Below, in pieces: positions 8,797 to 16,986 of a DNA stretch of 64,000 nucleotides. The notes beneath the pieces were generated by a model that saw nothing but the letters and a program-made list of their open reading frames with translations, was not told the DNA's origin and made no database searches. Both the position numbers and the translations under genes were made by a program. The stretch covers positions 62,001 to 126,000 of the forward strand of contig NZ_JANZKW010000003.1 of the NCBI RefSeq assembly GCF_027257935.1. Direction: 5' to 3'. Source of the DNA: Chitinimonas sp. BJYL2. Lineage in GTDB: Bacteria; Pseudomonadota; Gammaproteobacteria; Burkholderiales; Chitinimonadaceae. Position 1 is the first letter of the stretch, and every line of letters starts with the position of its first letter.

Positions 8797-9650
8797 GGCT
8801 GTTCGCTCAATAGCTGATTGAGTGGGTCGCGGCGCGTGGCATCCATCTGCGCCAGCCTCAGTGCCGAGCGCGCCAGCGTGCGGTAGACGGCACCTACCTG
8901 AGCGTCTAGCGCGTTGGTGGCAGTGAGCTGCCGCGCGACCGTGTCGATGTCGCCGCGCGCTACCGGGCCGGTCAGCGCGGCGGCCGGGGGGAGCCGGTCC
9001 AGATTGGCCAGTGTGCCGTCGATCAAGGGGCGCAGGGCCGGCCAGGCTTGTTCGCGCGCGACGCCGGCAGCGGCCATGCAGTGCAGGGCGTGGTCCATCA
9101 GCGCGACCAGATCGTTGCAGGCCAGCACGGCGGCGGCGTGGTAGAGCGTCTTGTGCGCCGGATCGATGCGGAAACAGTGCGCACCCAGCGCGGCGTGCAG
9201 CGGTTCAAGCACAGCCAATGCTTCATCATCGCCTTCGCAGCCGCAATGGGTGCCAGCCAACGTATTGGCAGCGGTGGCAAACGAGCGTAGTGGATGCACG
9301 CTGGCAATCAGCAGGCCGCGTGCGCGCAAAGGGTTGAGTTCGCTACTGGCGAGCGCGCCGCTGGCATGCCAGACAATGCGCCCGGCTTGCAGCTGCGGAT
9401 TGCGCGCCAGAGCGGTGGCGGTTTGCGCCAGTGCGGCGTCGGGCGTGGCGATCAGCGTGAGGTCGGCGGTGGGCAGGTTGGCCAAGGTGCAGGCCATGCC
9501 TGTCCCCAGTTTGTCGACAGCGGCGTGAGCGCCGGACTCATCTCGGCTGGCCACAGCCTGCAGGCTCACCAAGCCGGCAGCATGCAGCATGCCGGCAAGG
9601 CTGAACCCCAGCTTGCCGGGGCCGATCAGGTTCAGGGTAGGGAGTTGCAT
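8793..9650 (-). CDS. Rossmann-fold oxidoreductase-like protein with DUF2520
   Basis: This 285-residue protein has an N-terminal NAD(P)-binding Rossmann fold: NLIGPGKLGFSLAGML contains the GxGxxG-type loop, and IATPDAAL is a typical second motif. A C-terminal helical DUF2520 domain contains the conserved HPLRSFA segment and YHAAAVLACNDLVAL. DUF2520 proteins resemble 6-phosphogluconate dehydrogenase and ketopantoate reductase folds, but their substrate is unknown. The gene is first in a tightly overlapping trio with trmO and recG, which says nothing clear about its function. Confidence 0.8.
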   Translation of the reverse strand: MQLPTLNLIGPGKLGFSLAGMLHAAGLVSLQAVASRDESGAHAAVDKLGTGMACTLANLPTADLTLIATPDAALAQTATALARNPQLQAGRIVWHASGALASSELNPLRARGLLIASVHPLRSFATAANTLAGTHCGCEGDDEALAVLEPLHAALGAHCFRIDPAHKTLYHAAAVLACNDLVALMDHALHCMAAAGVAREQAWPALRPLIDGTLANLDRLPPAAALTGPVARGDIDTVARQLTATNALDAQVGAVYRTLARSALRLAQMDATRRDPLNQLLSEQP

Positions 9651-9822
9651 GGCAGCGTGCTGCGTCGGGAGGCTATCGATGTAACCGGATTATGCACATC
9701 TCGGCGAAAGAACGCTTGTTCACCAATCTGGATAACTGCGTCGCAGCGGCGAGCCGTTTGCCGTCTGGCGGTCAAAAAGTGCCCTGCGAAGAAAGCCTTA
9801 GCGCAATATCAGCGCATCGTCA

Positions 9823-9828
9823 TATAAT
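9823..9828 (+). promoter_or_regulatory. consensus -10 hexamer upstream of the DUF4124/glutaredoxin-like gene
   Basis: TATAAT, an exact sigma-70 -10 match, lies 38 bases before the ATG at 9866. The expected -35 position holds no good match, so this is a partial promoter call. Confidence 0.45.
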
Positions 9829-9865
9829 TCCATCGTCATTCCGCACCCGGTTTCTGGAGTTGCTT

Positions 9866-10411
9866 ATGAGGTCCTCAGTCTGCCTGTCTCTCTGCTTGGC
9901 GCTGCTATTGCCCACGTCGGCACTGGCTGCCAAGGTGTATCAATGGAAAGACGCCAATGGCAACGTGGTGTTCTCGGATCAGCCGCCACCGGGTCAGCAA
10001 ACCAAGCCGCGTGATGTGAAAACCAATGTGATCCAGACCAGCGGTGGCACCTTCTCGACCCGCGAGGCCATCCGCAAGAATCCAGTGATCCTGTGGAGCA
10101 ATAACTGCGGGCAAAACTGCGACGAAGCCCGCTCCCTGCTGGCCAAGCGCGGCGTACCTTACAGCCTGCGCAACCCGCAATCGAGTGATGCCGAGGCCGA
10201 TCAGCTGAAGAAGATTGCTGGCGATCTGATCGTGCCGGTCCTGCAAGTGGGGGACAAGGTGCTCAAGGGCTTCCAGGATGCCAACTGGGATTCGGCGCTG
10301 GACGCTGCCGGGTATGGCAAGCAGGCCGACCCCACCCTCAAGGATGCGCAGCCGGCAGCACCGAAGGCGGGCTCGCAAGGTGCCGCCGCCTCGTCGACGA
10401 CCAAGCCCTGA
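9866..10411 (+). CDS. secreted DUF4124 plus glutaredoxin-like protein
   Basis: This is a 181-residue exported protein. The ATG is chosen because GGAG lies just upstream and it gives a clean signal peptide (about 1-22, ending SALAA). Residues 23-45 ([20 protein letters not shown]) are a DUF4124 motif. Residues 73-150 form a glutaredoxin/thioredoxin-like fold with [14 protein letters not shown] and a cis-Pro region LIVPVLQVG. The active site is C81-x3-C85 rather than the usual CxxC. The Ala/Pro/Ser-rich tail looks disordered. A periplasmic thiol role is plausible but inferred. A strong hairpin terminator follows. Confidence 0.8.
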   Translation: MRSSVCLSLCLALLLPTSALAAKVYQWKDANGNVVFSDQPPPGQQTKPRDVKTNVIQTSGGTFSTREAIRKNPVILWSNNCGQNCDEARSLLAKRGVPYSLRNPQSSDAEADQLKKIAGDLIVPVLQVGDKVLKGFQDANWDSALDAAGYGKQADPTLKDAQPAAPKAGSQGAAASSTTKP

Positions 10412-10433
10412 TCAGCGGCTTTATGGAACGCAT

Positions 10434-10465
10434 AAAACGGCGGATGATTCCGCCGTTTTGCTTTT
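10434..10465 (+). terminator. rho-independent terminator after the glutaredoxin-like gene
   Basis: A perfect 11-base stem (10434-10444 with 10449-10459, AAAACGGCGGA) has a 4-base loop and is followed by a T-rich run. It separates the gene from xthA. Confidence 0.85.
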
Positions 10466-10478
10466 ATTGGGGATTGCC

Positions 10479-11249
10479 ATGCAGATTGCCACCTGGAATG
10501 TGAACTCGCTCAAGGTCCGCTTGCCACAGGTGCTCGAATGGCTGGCTTCGCGCCCCGAGCTGACCGTGCTGGCCTTGCAGGAAACCAAGCTCGAAGACCA
10601 TGCCTTTCCCAAGGCGGAGATCGAGGCTGCCGGTTTTCACGTCGCCTTCATCGGCCAGAAAACCTACAACGGCGTGGCACTGATCTCGCGCTTGCCGCTG
10701 GCGGAAGTGCAATTCAATCTGCCCAATTACCCGGACGAACAGAAGCGCGTCATCACTGCCACCGTGGGTGGAGTGCGGGTGATCGGTGCCTATGTGGTCA
10801 ACGGTCAGGCACTCGATTCGGAAAAGTATCCGTACAAGCTGGCCTGGATAGATGCGTTGATTGCCTATGTGCGTGAGCAACTGGCGCAGTACCCGCAGCT
10901 GGCACTGGTTGGCGATTTCAATATCGCGCCGGAAGACCGCGACGTGCACGACCCGGCCAAGTGGGCCAACGATGTACTGGTCAGCCCGCCTGAGCGTGAG
11001 CGTTTCCAGACCTTGATCGGCCTGGGGCTGGTGGACAGCTTCCGCCTGTTTGAACAAGCCGAGAAAAGCTTCAGCTGGTGGGATTACCGGATGATGGGCT
11101 TCCGCCGCAATGCGGGTCTGCGTATCGACCATGTGTTGCTGTCGCAAGCGCTGGCCGCGCGCTGCACGGCCTGCGAGATCGACAAGGCACCACGCCGGGT
11201 CGAGCGGCCCAGCGACCATGCGCCGGTGATCGCGACGCTGGCCGACTGA
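10479..11249 (+). CDS. xthA: exodeoxyribonuclease III / AP endonuclease
   Basis: This 256-residue enzyme of the exonuclease III family cleaves DNA at abasic sites and removes 3' blocking groups. It starts [15 protein letters not shown]; the Asn in WNVNS and Glu in LQETKLED are metal ligands. Later signature blocks are [16 protein letters not shown] (catalytic Asp/Asn), RIDHVLLS and the C-terminal SDHAPVIA with the catalytic His. The ATG is preferred over an in-frame extension upstream because it lies just after the preceding terminator and matches family starts. It converges on the next gene. Confidence 0.95.
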   Translation: MQIATWNVNSLKVRLPQVLEWLASRPELTVLALQETKLEDHAFPKAEIEAAGFHVAFIGQKTYNGVALISRLPLAEVQFNLPNYPDEQKRVITATVGGVRVIGAYVVNGQALDSEKYPYKLAWIDALIAYVREQLAQYPQLALVGDFNIAPEDRDVHDPAKWANDVLVSPPERERFQTLIGLGLVDSFRLFEQAEKSFSWWDYRMMGFRRNAGLRIDHVLLSQALAARCTACEIDKAPRRVERPSDHAPVIATLAD

Positions 11250-11260
11250 GCCTTGGCCCC

Positions 11261-11971
11261 TTACTGCACCGAGTAACCACGCCCTTCCAGGCAAGCCCGC
11301 TCGGCCCGCAGCAAATCATCCCAGGCTTTTTCCAGCGCCTGCCCACGCAGACCGGACGGGATTTCCTCGGGGTCGAAATCGGTCTGGCGTACTGCCCAGC
11401 GCCGACATTCATAACGATCCAGGGCCTGCTGCTTGTCGTCCTGGCCTTTGAGCGGGTAGGCAAACAGCTCGCGGTCGCCGTCACGCTCGTCATCCTCGTC
11501 TTCACGATATGCAGAGACCACGGGCGGCGGTACCACCACATAGGTATCGGTATCCCGCTGCAAATAGGCATCGTTGATCACGTAATACACGGCGCCACCG
11601 AGCCAGAGTGTGCGATGGCCCGGGGGCAGCACGCGCACGCGCTTACCGATGTACCAACCATGATTGGGCCAGTAACCGTGCGGATGCTGGACGACCACGG
11701 GCGGACGGTGATCCGGGCGATTGCCATGGATGTGCCCCTTGCCCGGGTGCTCAGGCTTGACCACCGGTGGCCGCTCGAACGGCGGACGGCCTTGTGGCGG
11801 CGGTGTTTGAGGGGGCTGCGGTCGAGCCGGTGGTTGCGCCACAGGGGGCTGGGCCGGTGCGTTCGGTTCGATACGCAAAGGCTTGGCCCGATCATAGTGA
11901 TGCGGGCCGTCGGCGGCCTGGGCCGGTATGGTGAGGGCGAGCACGACGGCAAGGCAAAGCGGTGAGCGCAT
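11261..11971 (-). CDS. secreted proline/histidine-rich protein, DUF6515-like
   Basis: This 236-residue protein begins with signal peptide MRSPLCLAVVLALTIPAQAA. Its first half (about 25-100) is low-complexity Pro/Gln/Arg/His (RPQPPQTPPPQGRPPFE, RPDHRPPVVVQHPHGY), probably extended in the periplasm. The middle holds LWLGGAVYYVINDAYLQ and TYVVVPPP, the pattern of envelope proteins grouped as DUF6515. The C-terminal 70 residues contain RYECRRWAVRQTDFDPE, similar to a recurrent tail in exported proteobacterial proteins. Function is unknown. It follows the ybbP-type permease on the same strand by about 75 bases. Confidence 0.65.
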   Translation of the reverse strand: MRSPLCLAVVLALTIPAQAADGPHHYDRAKPLRIEPNAPAQPPVAQPPARPQPPQTPPPQGRPPFERPPVVKPEHPGKGHIHGNRPDHRPPVVVQHPHGYWPNHGWYIGKRVRVLPPGHRTLWLGGAVYYVINDAYLQRDTDTYVVVPPPVVSAYREDEDDERDGDRELFAYPLKGQDDKQQALDRYECRRWAVRQTDFDPEEIPSGLRGQALEKAWDDLLRAERACLEGRGYSVQ

Positions 11972-12045
11972 GGGGTTTCCAGTCAGCAGCGAATGAGGGC
12001 GTGTTCGATGCAGATCATTGAACACGCCCATGCCTGTCTGATTGC

Positions 12046-14511
12046 TTAACGCAGCGCGCGTAGGGGTGGTGTACGCAGTACCCTGTGCAGCAATGGCGCT
12101 GCCGCCAGCCGGGCGGCGAGTGCCCCGGCCACCATGCCCACGGGTAAGAGCCACCAGCTGACCCCCGCATTGAGCGAGAACAGCAGCACGGCAGCGCCCG
12201 CACCAATCACCAGCGCCGCGCCGGCCGCCAGCAAGCCGGCCAGCCCGCCCACCAGCAAAAGCTCCGCGCTGACCGCCTGACCCACCACCTTGCGCGATGC
12301 GCCCAGCGTACGCAGGATTGCGGCTTCGCGTTTACGCTCGTCGTGCGTGGACAGCGTTGCGGCATACAGCACCGCAATGCCGGCGGCCAGACTGAACGCG
12401 AACACCACTTCCACGGCCGCCAATACCCGGTCGAGCACGCTCTTCACCTCGCGCAGGATCACCGACACATCGATCACCGTGAGGTTGGTGAATTCGCGCG
12501 AGAGTTTGTTCGCGAATGCATTCTGGCTGGCGGGCAGATAGAAGCTGCTTACGTAGCTGGCAGGCTGATCCTTGAGCAGCGCCTGGCTACCCACCACAAA
12601 GAAGTTCACCCGGAACGAATCCCAATCGACCTTGCGCAGGCTGCGCACCGGCGCGGTGAACTCGCTGCCGGCTATGTCGAAACTCAGCGTATCGCCCACC
12701 TTGATGCCCAGCGATTTGGCGAGCCCTTCCTCCACCGTCCAGCCGGGTTCATCCTCCTTGAGCGGCGTACCGGCGACGATGCGGTTGTCCTCACGCAGGG
12801 TGATGCCCGAGGAGAGATTGAACTCGCGCTCGGCCAGACGCTTGGCACGCTCGTCCTGATAGCCCTCCACCTGCACCGGCTTGCCGGCAATGGCCTTGAG
12901 GCGGGCGCGGATCATCGGTGCGAACTCGGGGGCTTTGAGGCCGGCTCCGACAAAGCGCGCGGCAATGGGCGCGCGCTGTTCGGGCTGCACGTTGATCATG
13001 AAGCGGTTCGGCGCATCGGCAGGTAGCGAGCGCTCCCATGAAGCGAGCAGGTCGCCGCGAACCACGGTGAGCAACATCAGTGCCATCAGGCCCAGCGACA
13101 AGGCGACGATCTGCGCCACGCTCAAACCACGCCGACGCGCCACATTGGCGAGGCCAAAGCGCCAGCCGGCACTGGCCGGCAGCGGCAGGCGCGGGGTGAT
13201 CCATACCAGCAGCCAGGCCGCCAGCGTGGCCACGGCCACGGTGCCGGCGAGTCCGCCCAGCGTCAGCCCCGCAAGTTTGCTGTCGCCGGCTTGCCAGGCA
13301 ATCAGGCCGCCCAGCGTGACCGCACCCAGACCGAACGCCAGCCAGGCATTGCCCGGCGGTGTGGCATCGCGGCGCAGTACCCGCAGCGGCGAGACGCCAC
13401 GCAGGCGCAGCAGCGGCGGCAGGCAGAAGCCGAACAGCAGGGTGATGCCGACGGCAGCCCCCGCCAGTGCCGGCAGTGGCCCGGCCGGTGGCAGGGCGGT
13501 TTCGAACATGCCGGCGAGCACGTGGGCCAGTGCGAACTGGGTCAGCCAGCCTGCGGCCAAGCCCACTGCCACCGAGATCAGCGCGAGGAGTACGTACTGG
13601 CGCAGGAACAGTCCCACGATATCGCGCTGGGTCAGCCCCAGCGTGCGCAACAGCGCCACGCCATCGAGGTGGCGATCCACATAGCGGCGGGCCGCCAGCG
13701 CAATCGCAGCGGCAGCCATGAATACGCTGATCAGGGCCGACAGGCGCAGGAAGCGCTCAGCACGGTTCAGCGAGGTGTTGATCTCAGGCCGTGCCTCGCG
13801 CACGTCTTCGAGCCGCTGGCCGCGTTGCAGGCGTGGCTTGAGCCAATCGCGCATCGCGGTCACTTCATCCGCCTCGCCGGCAATCAGCATGCGGTAGCGG
13901 ATGCGGCTGCCGGGCTGGATCAGGCCGGTCTCGGCGAGATCGGCGTCGCTGAGCAGGGCACGCGGGATGAAGTTGTACAGGTCCATCGCGCCATCGGGTT
14001 CACGCGCCAGCACATCGGCCAGTAAGAACACCTTGTTGCCGAGCTGGACCTTGTCGCCCGGCTTGAGCGCCAGCGCGTCGAACAGACGCTGGTCGGCCCA
14101 CAGGCTGCCGCGCGGCGGGCCACCGGCGACTTTCACTTCCTTGCCATCGCGCAGCAGGCGCACATCGCCACGCAAGGGGTAGGTGCTGGATACCGCCTTG
14201 AGCGTGGAGAGCTGCGCGCCGTCTGGCGTCTGCGCCATGCTCGGGAAGGTGGCGGTGGCACCGCGTTGCAGGCCACGCCGGTCGGCCTCGGCAATGAATT
14301 CGGCCGGGATGGGCAAGTCGGCATTGAGTACCAGATCGGCGGCCAGCAACTGGTCGGCCTCGCGCTGCAAAGCCTGACCCACTCGGTCGGTAAAGAAACC
14401 CACGCTGCTCATGGCGGCGATGGCCACGACCAGCGCTACGGCCATCACGGTCAGTTCACCGGCGGTCAGATCGCGCTTGAGCCAGCGCCAGGCGAGTCCC
14501 CAGCCTTTCAT
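12046..14511 (-). CDS. ybbP: FtsX-like ABC transporter permease, YbbP type
   Basis: This 821-residue inner-membrane protein has the duplicated FtsX/MacB permease plan: an N-terminal helix (about 20-40), a large periplasmic domain, three helices near 255-370 (including ALISVFMAAAAIALAARRYVDRHLDGVALLRTLGLT), central helices near 390-500, a second periplasmic domain and three C-terminal helices (EAAILRTLGASRKVV). Its partners are the ybbA-type ATPase and a secreted protein upstream; tesA-ybbA-ybbP is the E. coli order. The E. coli YbbAP system is thought to handle hydrophobic substrates or lipids in the envelope; the substrate here is inferred. The ATG overlaps the upstream stop (ATGA). Confidence 0.88.
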   Translation of the reverse strand: MKGWGLAWRWLKRDLTAGELTVMAVALVVAIAAMSSVGFFTDRVGQALQREADQLLAADLVLNADLPIPAEFIAEADRRGLQRGATATFPSMAQTPDGAQLSTLKAVSSTYPLRGDVRLLRDGKEVKVAGGPPRGSLWADQRLFDALALKPGDKVQLGNKVFLLADVLAREPDGAMDLYNFIPRALLSDADLAETGLIQPGSRIRYRMLIAGEADEVTAMRDWLKPRLQRGQRLEDVREARPEINTSLNRAERFLRLSALISVFMAAAAIALAARRYVDRHLDGVALLRTLGLTQRDIVGLFLRQYVLLALISVAVGLAAGWLTQFALAHVLAGMFETALPPAGPLPALAGAAVGITLLFGFCLPPLLRLRGVSPLRVLRRDATPPGNAWLAFGLGAVTLGGLIAWQAGDSKLAGLTLGGLAGTVAVATLAAWLLVWITPRLPLPASAGWRFGLANVARRRGLSVAQIVALSLGLMALMLLTVVRGDLLASWERSLPADAPNRFMINVQPEQRAPIAARFVGAGLKAPEFAPMIRARLKAIAGKPVQVEGYQDERAKRLAEREFNLSSGITLREDNRIVAGTPLKEDEPGWTVEEGLAKSLGIKVGDTLSFDIAGSEFTAPVRSLRKVDWDSFRVNFFVVGSQALLKDQPASYVSSFYLPASQNAFANKLSREFTNLTVIDVSVILREVKSVLDRVLAAVEVVFAFSLAAGIAVLYAATLSTHDERKREAAILRTLGASRKVVGQAVSAELLLVGGLAGLLAAGAALVIGAGAAVLLFSLNAGVSWWLLPVGMVAGALAARLAAAPLLHRVLRTPPLRALR

Positions 14512-15074
14512 GGTTTGGCACCCCACGGGGCAGGCGGCAGGGCCACGGCTTGGGTGAGATCGAAGTCCACCCGGAAGCGACGCTCACCGCGCTGCAGGCG
14601 ATAGCTGAACCGTTCACCCGGTACGACCTCCACACGCCACACATTGGTCGCGGCGGCCGGAATCAGCTTGGCGGTGTGTGCATCGGCCGGGAAGGCTTGC
14701 AGCGTATCGGTGCCCGCGTCGCTGGTGTCGCCACCGTACTGGGTGACGGCATCCTCGCTGCCATCGGCATGACGATGATCGTGCTTGAGGCGCAGACCGG
14801 TATCGGTGCGGCTGATCACCCAGGTGCGCGAATGGTCGTCACCGACATGAAAGGGCACGCGAACCACCGTATCGCCGCATTCACGCACATGCATCACCAG
14901 TTTCTTGTCGGCAAAGGTTTTGTCGCTGGTATTGCCTTCGACCAGCTTGCCCTCGAAGGCCTTGCCGCACAGGCTGGCCAGGTTTTTCAGGAAGCGGTCG
15001 GCGGGCTGCTCAGCCGAGAGGGCCGGGGTGGCGAGCGCGGCGCTCAGGATCGCAATACGCAGTGTGGAACGCAT
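14508..15074 (-). CDS. secreted hypothetical protein between ybbA- and ybbP-type genes
   Basis: This 188-residue protein has signal peptide MRSTLRIAILSAALATPALSA. The mature part starts EQPADRFLKNLASLCGKAFEGKLVEGN and contains two Cys (C36 in LASLCGKAF, C66 in VRECGDTVV) that could form a disulfide. The HDHRHADGSEDAVTQYGG segment is conserved-looking. I do not recognise a named domain. Its position inside the ybbA-ybbP operon, coupled to the permease by a four-base overlap, suggests a periplasmic accessory to that ABC system. Confidence 0.6.
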   Translation of the reverse strand: MRSTLRIAILSAALATPALSAEQPADRFLKNLASLCGKAFEGKLVEGNTSDKTFADKKLVMHVRECGDTVVRVPFHVGDDHSRTWVISRTDTGLRLKHDHRHADGSEDAVTQYGGDTSDAGTDTLQAFPADAHTAKLIPAAATNVWRVEVVPGERFSYRLQRGERRFRVDFDLTQAVALPPAPWGAKP

Positions 15075-15113
15075 GAAGGTGCCTCGTTGTTCTGGTTGTT
15101 CGGTTGGGCGCGA

Positions 15114-15857
15114 CTAGATGCCGGCGCGTTCGATGACCTTGCCGGCCGCAAGACGCAGCCGCGCACCGCAGCGAGCGGCCAGGCGCTCGTCGTGGGTAAC
15201 CAGTACCAGCGTGGTGCCAGCCTCGGCATTCAGTTCGAACAGCAGATCGATGATGCGCTCGCCGGTCTGCGTATCCAGATTGCCCGTGGGCTCATCGGCA
15301 AACAGCAGTTTGGGCCGGGTGACAAAAGCCCGCGCGAGCGCCACACGCTGCTGCTCGCCGCCCGAGAGCTCCTTGGGGCGATGCTGGATGCGGTGGCCCA
15401 GACCGACTCGCTCCAGCAATGCCGCCGCCTCGTTGCGCGCATTGCGCTCTCCGCGCAGTTCCAGCGGCAGTGCCACGTTATCAAGGGCCGTCAGTGCCGG
15501 CAGCAGCTGGAACGACTGGAATACAAAGCCCACATGCTGGCCGCGCAGCAGCGCCCGACCGTCTTCATCGAGTGTGCTCAGCGATTGGCCGGCCAGCGTC
15601 ACCGTACCCATGCTCGGCGTATCCAGCCCCGCCAGCAGGCCCAGCAAGGTGGACTTGCCCGACCCGGACGCGCCGACGATGGCGAGGCTGGCCCCGGCTG
15701 GCAACTGGAAACCAACGCCATCGAGGATGGTCAGCAACTCTGAATCAAAGCCGACTTGCCTGGTGAGCCCTTCGGCCACCAGAATCGGCGCGGGCCCGGT
15801 CGATGCGGGCGAACTGACTTCGGAGTGGACTGTGGTGAAATCGGGCGTATCGCGCAT
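15114..15857 (-). CDS. ybbA: ABC transporter ATP-binding protein, YbbA/LolD type
   Basis: This is a 247-residue ATPase starting MRDTPDFTTV. It carries Walker A GASGSGKST, Q-loop FVFQSFQLLP, signature LSGGEQQRVALARA, Walker B LLFADEPTGNLD and the H-loop VTHDERLAARC. The MacB/LolD-like sequence and its permease neighbour fit the YbbA half of YbbAP. It is divergent from tesA with overlapping start codons: the two ATGs share the palindrome CATG at 15855-15858. This ybbA/tesA divergence also occurs in E. coli. A longer N-terminus is open in frame but would run into tesA coding sequence. Confidence 0.9.
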   Translation of the reverse strand: MRDTPDFTTVHSEVSSPASTGPAPILVAEGLTRQVGFDSELLTILDGVGFQLPAGASLAIVGASGSGKSTLLGLLAGLDTPSMGTVTLAGQSLSTLDEDGRALLRGQHVGFVFQSFQLLPALTALDNVALPLELRGERNARNEAAALLERVGLGHRIQHRPKELSGGEQQRVALARAFVTRPKLLFADEPTGNLDTQTGERIIDLLFELNAEAGTTLVLVTHDERLAARCGARLRLAAGKVIERAGI

Positions 15858-16452
15858 GGTGTTCGGGCTTCTGTTGTTGTTCGGTTTGTCGGCAAGCGTC
15901 TGGGCTGCGCCCAAGACGCTGCTGGTGCTGGGCGACAGCCTCTCGGCCGGTTACGGCATCCGCATCGAGCAGGCTTGGCCCAGCCTGATGCAGCAAAAAC
16001 TCGGCAAGGACTGGCAGGTCGTCAATGCCAGCGTATCAGGTGAAACCACGGCGGGTGGATTGACGCGCCTGCCGGCCGCGCTCAAGCAGCACAAGCCGGC
16101 CGTGGTGCTGGTCGAACTCGGTGCCAACGATGGCCTGCGCGGCTTGCCGGTGGAGGCCGCCAAGCTGAACCTGAGCACCATCATCGAACAATCACGCAAG
16201 GCCGGCGCGCGCGTGGGGCTGATCGCCATCCGCCTGCCGCCCAACTTTGGCGGTGCTTACACGACAAAGTTCGATGCCATGTTCCGCGAGCTGGCCAAAC
16301 AGCACAAGTTACCCGCCCCGCCGTTCCTGCTCGATGGGATCGCCGAGCATCCGGAAATGTTCCTGCCGGATCAATTGCACCCCACGGCGGCGGCCCAGCC
16401 CAAGGTGCTGGCGAATGTGTGGCCCTTGGTGCAGACGCTGACGAAGCGTTGA
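15856..16452 (+). CDS. tesA: multifunctional acyl-CoA thioesterase I / lysophospholipase L1 (SGNH hydrolase)
   Basis: TesA is a periplasmic esterase acting on acyl-CoA, lysophospholipids and other esters. The 198-residue protein has signal peptide MVFGLLLLFGLSASVWA. SGNH blocks are block I LGDSLSAGYG (nucleophile Ser), block III GANDGLRG (Asn), and block V DQLHPTAAAQ with Asp and His of the catalytic triad. A GTG eight codons upstream (giving VKSGVSRMVF) is a possible alternative start, but the ATG gives a tidier signal peptide. Its start overlaps that of the divergent ABC gene. A strong terminator follows. Confidence 0.93.
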   Translation: MVFGLLLLFGLSASVWAAPKTLLVLGDSLSAGYGIRIEQAWPSLMQQKLGKDWQVVNASVSGETTAGGLTRLPAALKQHKPAVVLVELGANDGLRGLPVEAAKLNLSTIIEQSRKAGARVGLIAIRLPPNFGGAYTTKFDAMFRELAKQHKLPAPPFLLDGIAEHPEMFLPDQLHPTAAAQPKVLANVWPLVQTLTKR

Positions 16453-16460
16453 GCCAGCTT

Positions 16461-16497
16461 CAAGCAAAAGGCCCGCAATCAGCGGGCCTTTTGCTTG
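16461..16497. terminator. bidirectional terminator between convergent tesA and a small secreted protein gene
   Basis: A perfect 16-base stem (16461-16476 with 16482-16497) has a 5-base loop, AATCA. The arms end in TTTTGCTTG on both strands, so it can serve both genes. Confidence 0.85.
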
Positions 16498-16510
16498 GGG
16501 GCACGGGTAA

Positions 16511-16825
16511 TCAGTTCTGGCCGTCGTGCTTCTGGCGCTTGATGGCACGGCTTTCCTTGTTGAGTGCGTGGTGCAGGCGGGCGCGCTCGGCGCGGGTCAC
16601 GGTGCCGTCGGCCTTCATGTGGGCTTCACGCGCCTCGATACGGTCGTCGCGGCGTTCCAGGCGATTGGCTTCGCGTTCGGTCAGTTCACCCGAGGCAATG
16701 CCTTGTTCGATGCGGTGTTCCTGTTTGGCTTGGCGCTTGTCCACGCGCGGCGTGTTATCGCCGGCGAAGGCGGGCAGGGTGAAGGCCAGTGTGGCGAGGG
16801 CGGCGAAAGCAGTGGTGCGGTTCAC
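16511..16825 (-). CDS. small secreted basic/charged protein
   Basis: This 104-residue protein starts at a GTG preceded at good distance by AGGAG; the earlier in-frame ATG lacks this. Signal peptide VNRTTAFAALATLAFTLPAFA is followed by a highly charged helical region, RVDKRQAKQEHRIEQGIASG, LTEREANRLERRDDRIEA, and RAERARLHHALNKESRAIKR. Similar small exported proteins with repeated GELT-REA-RLE motifs occur in many betaproteobacteria without known function. The repeated helix-turn pattern recalls EF-hand-like loops (KADGTVTRAE), but acidic ligands are incomplete. Confidence 0.7.
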   Translation of the reverse strand: MNRTTAFAALATLAFTLPAFAGDNTPRVDKRQAKQEHRIEQGIASGELTEREANRLERRDDRIEAREAHMKADGTVTRAERARLHHALNKESRAIKRQKHDGQN

Positions 16826-16950
16826 GGTGTGCTCCTGGGTAGGCAAGTTGCCGGCGCGGCCGGTGTGACGCCGTTATAGCGAGGCCTGTCTGCCCGATGC
16901 ACGCGTTTGCAACGCTTTTTTACACGGCTTACAGCAATGTGCAGGCCGCA

Positions 16951-16979
16951 TGAACTGCGCAACGTCTGCTCGATATAAT
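16951..16979 (+). promoter_or_regulatory. promoter of the AraC-type regulator, predicting a leaderless mRNA
   Basis: A consensus TATAAT at 16974-16979 ends only 7 bases before the ATG at 16987. TGAACT at 16951-16956 is a weak -35 with a 17-base spacer. No ribosome binding site fits between promoter and start, so transcription probably begins at or next to the ATG. Confidence 0.6.
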
Positions 16980-16986
16980 CCACACC

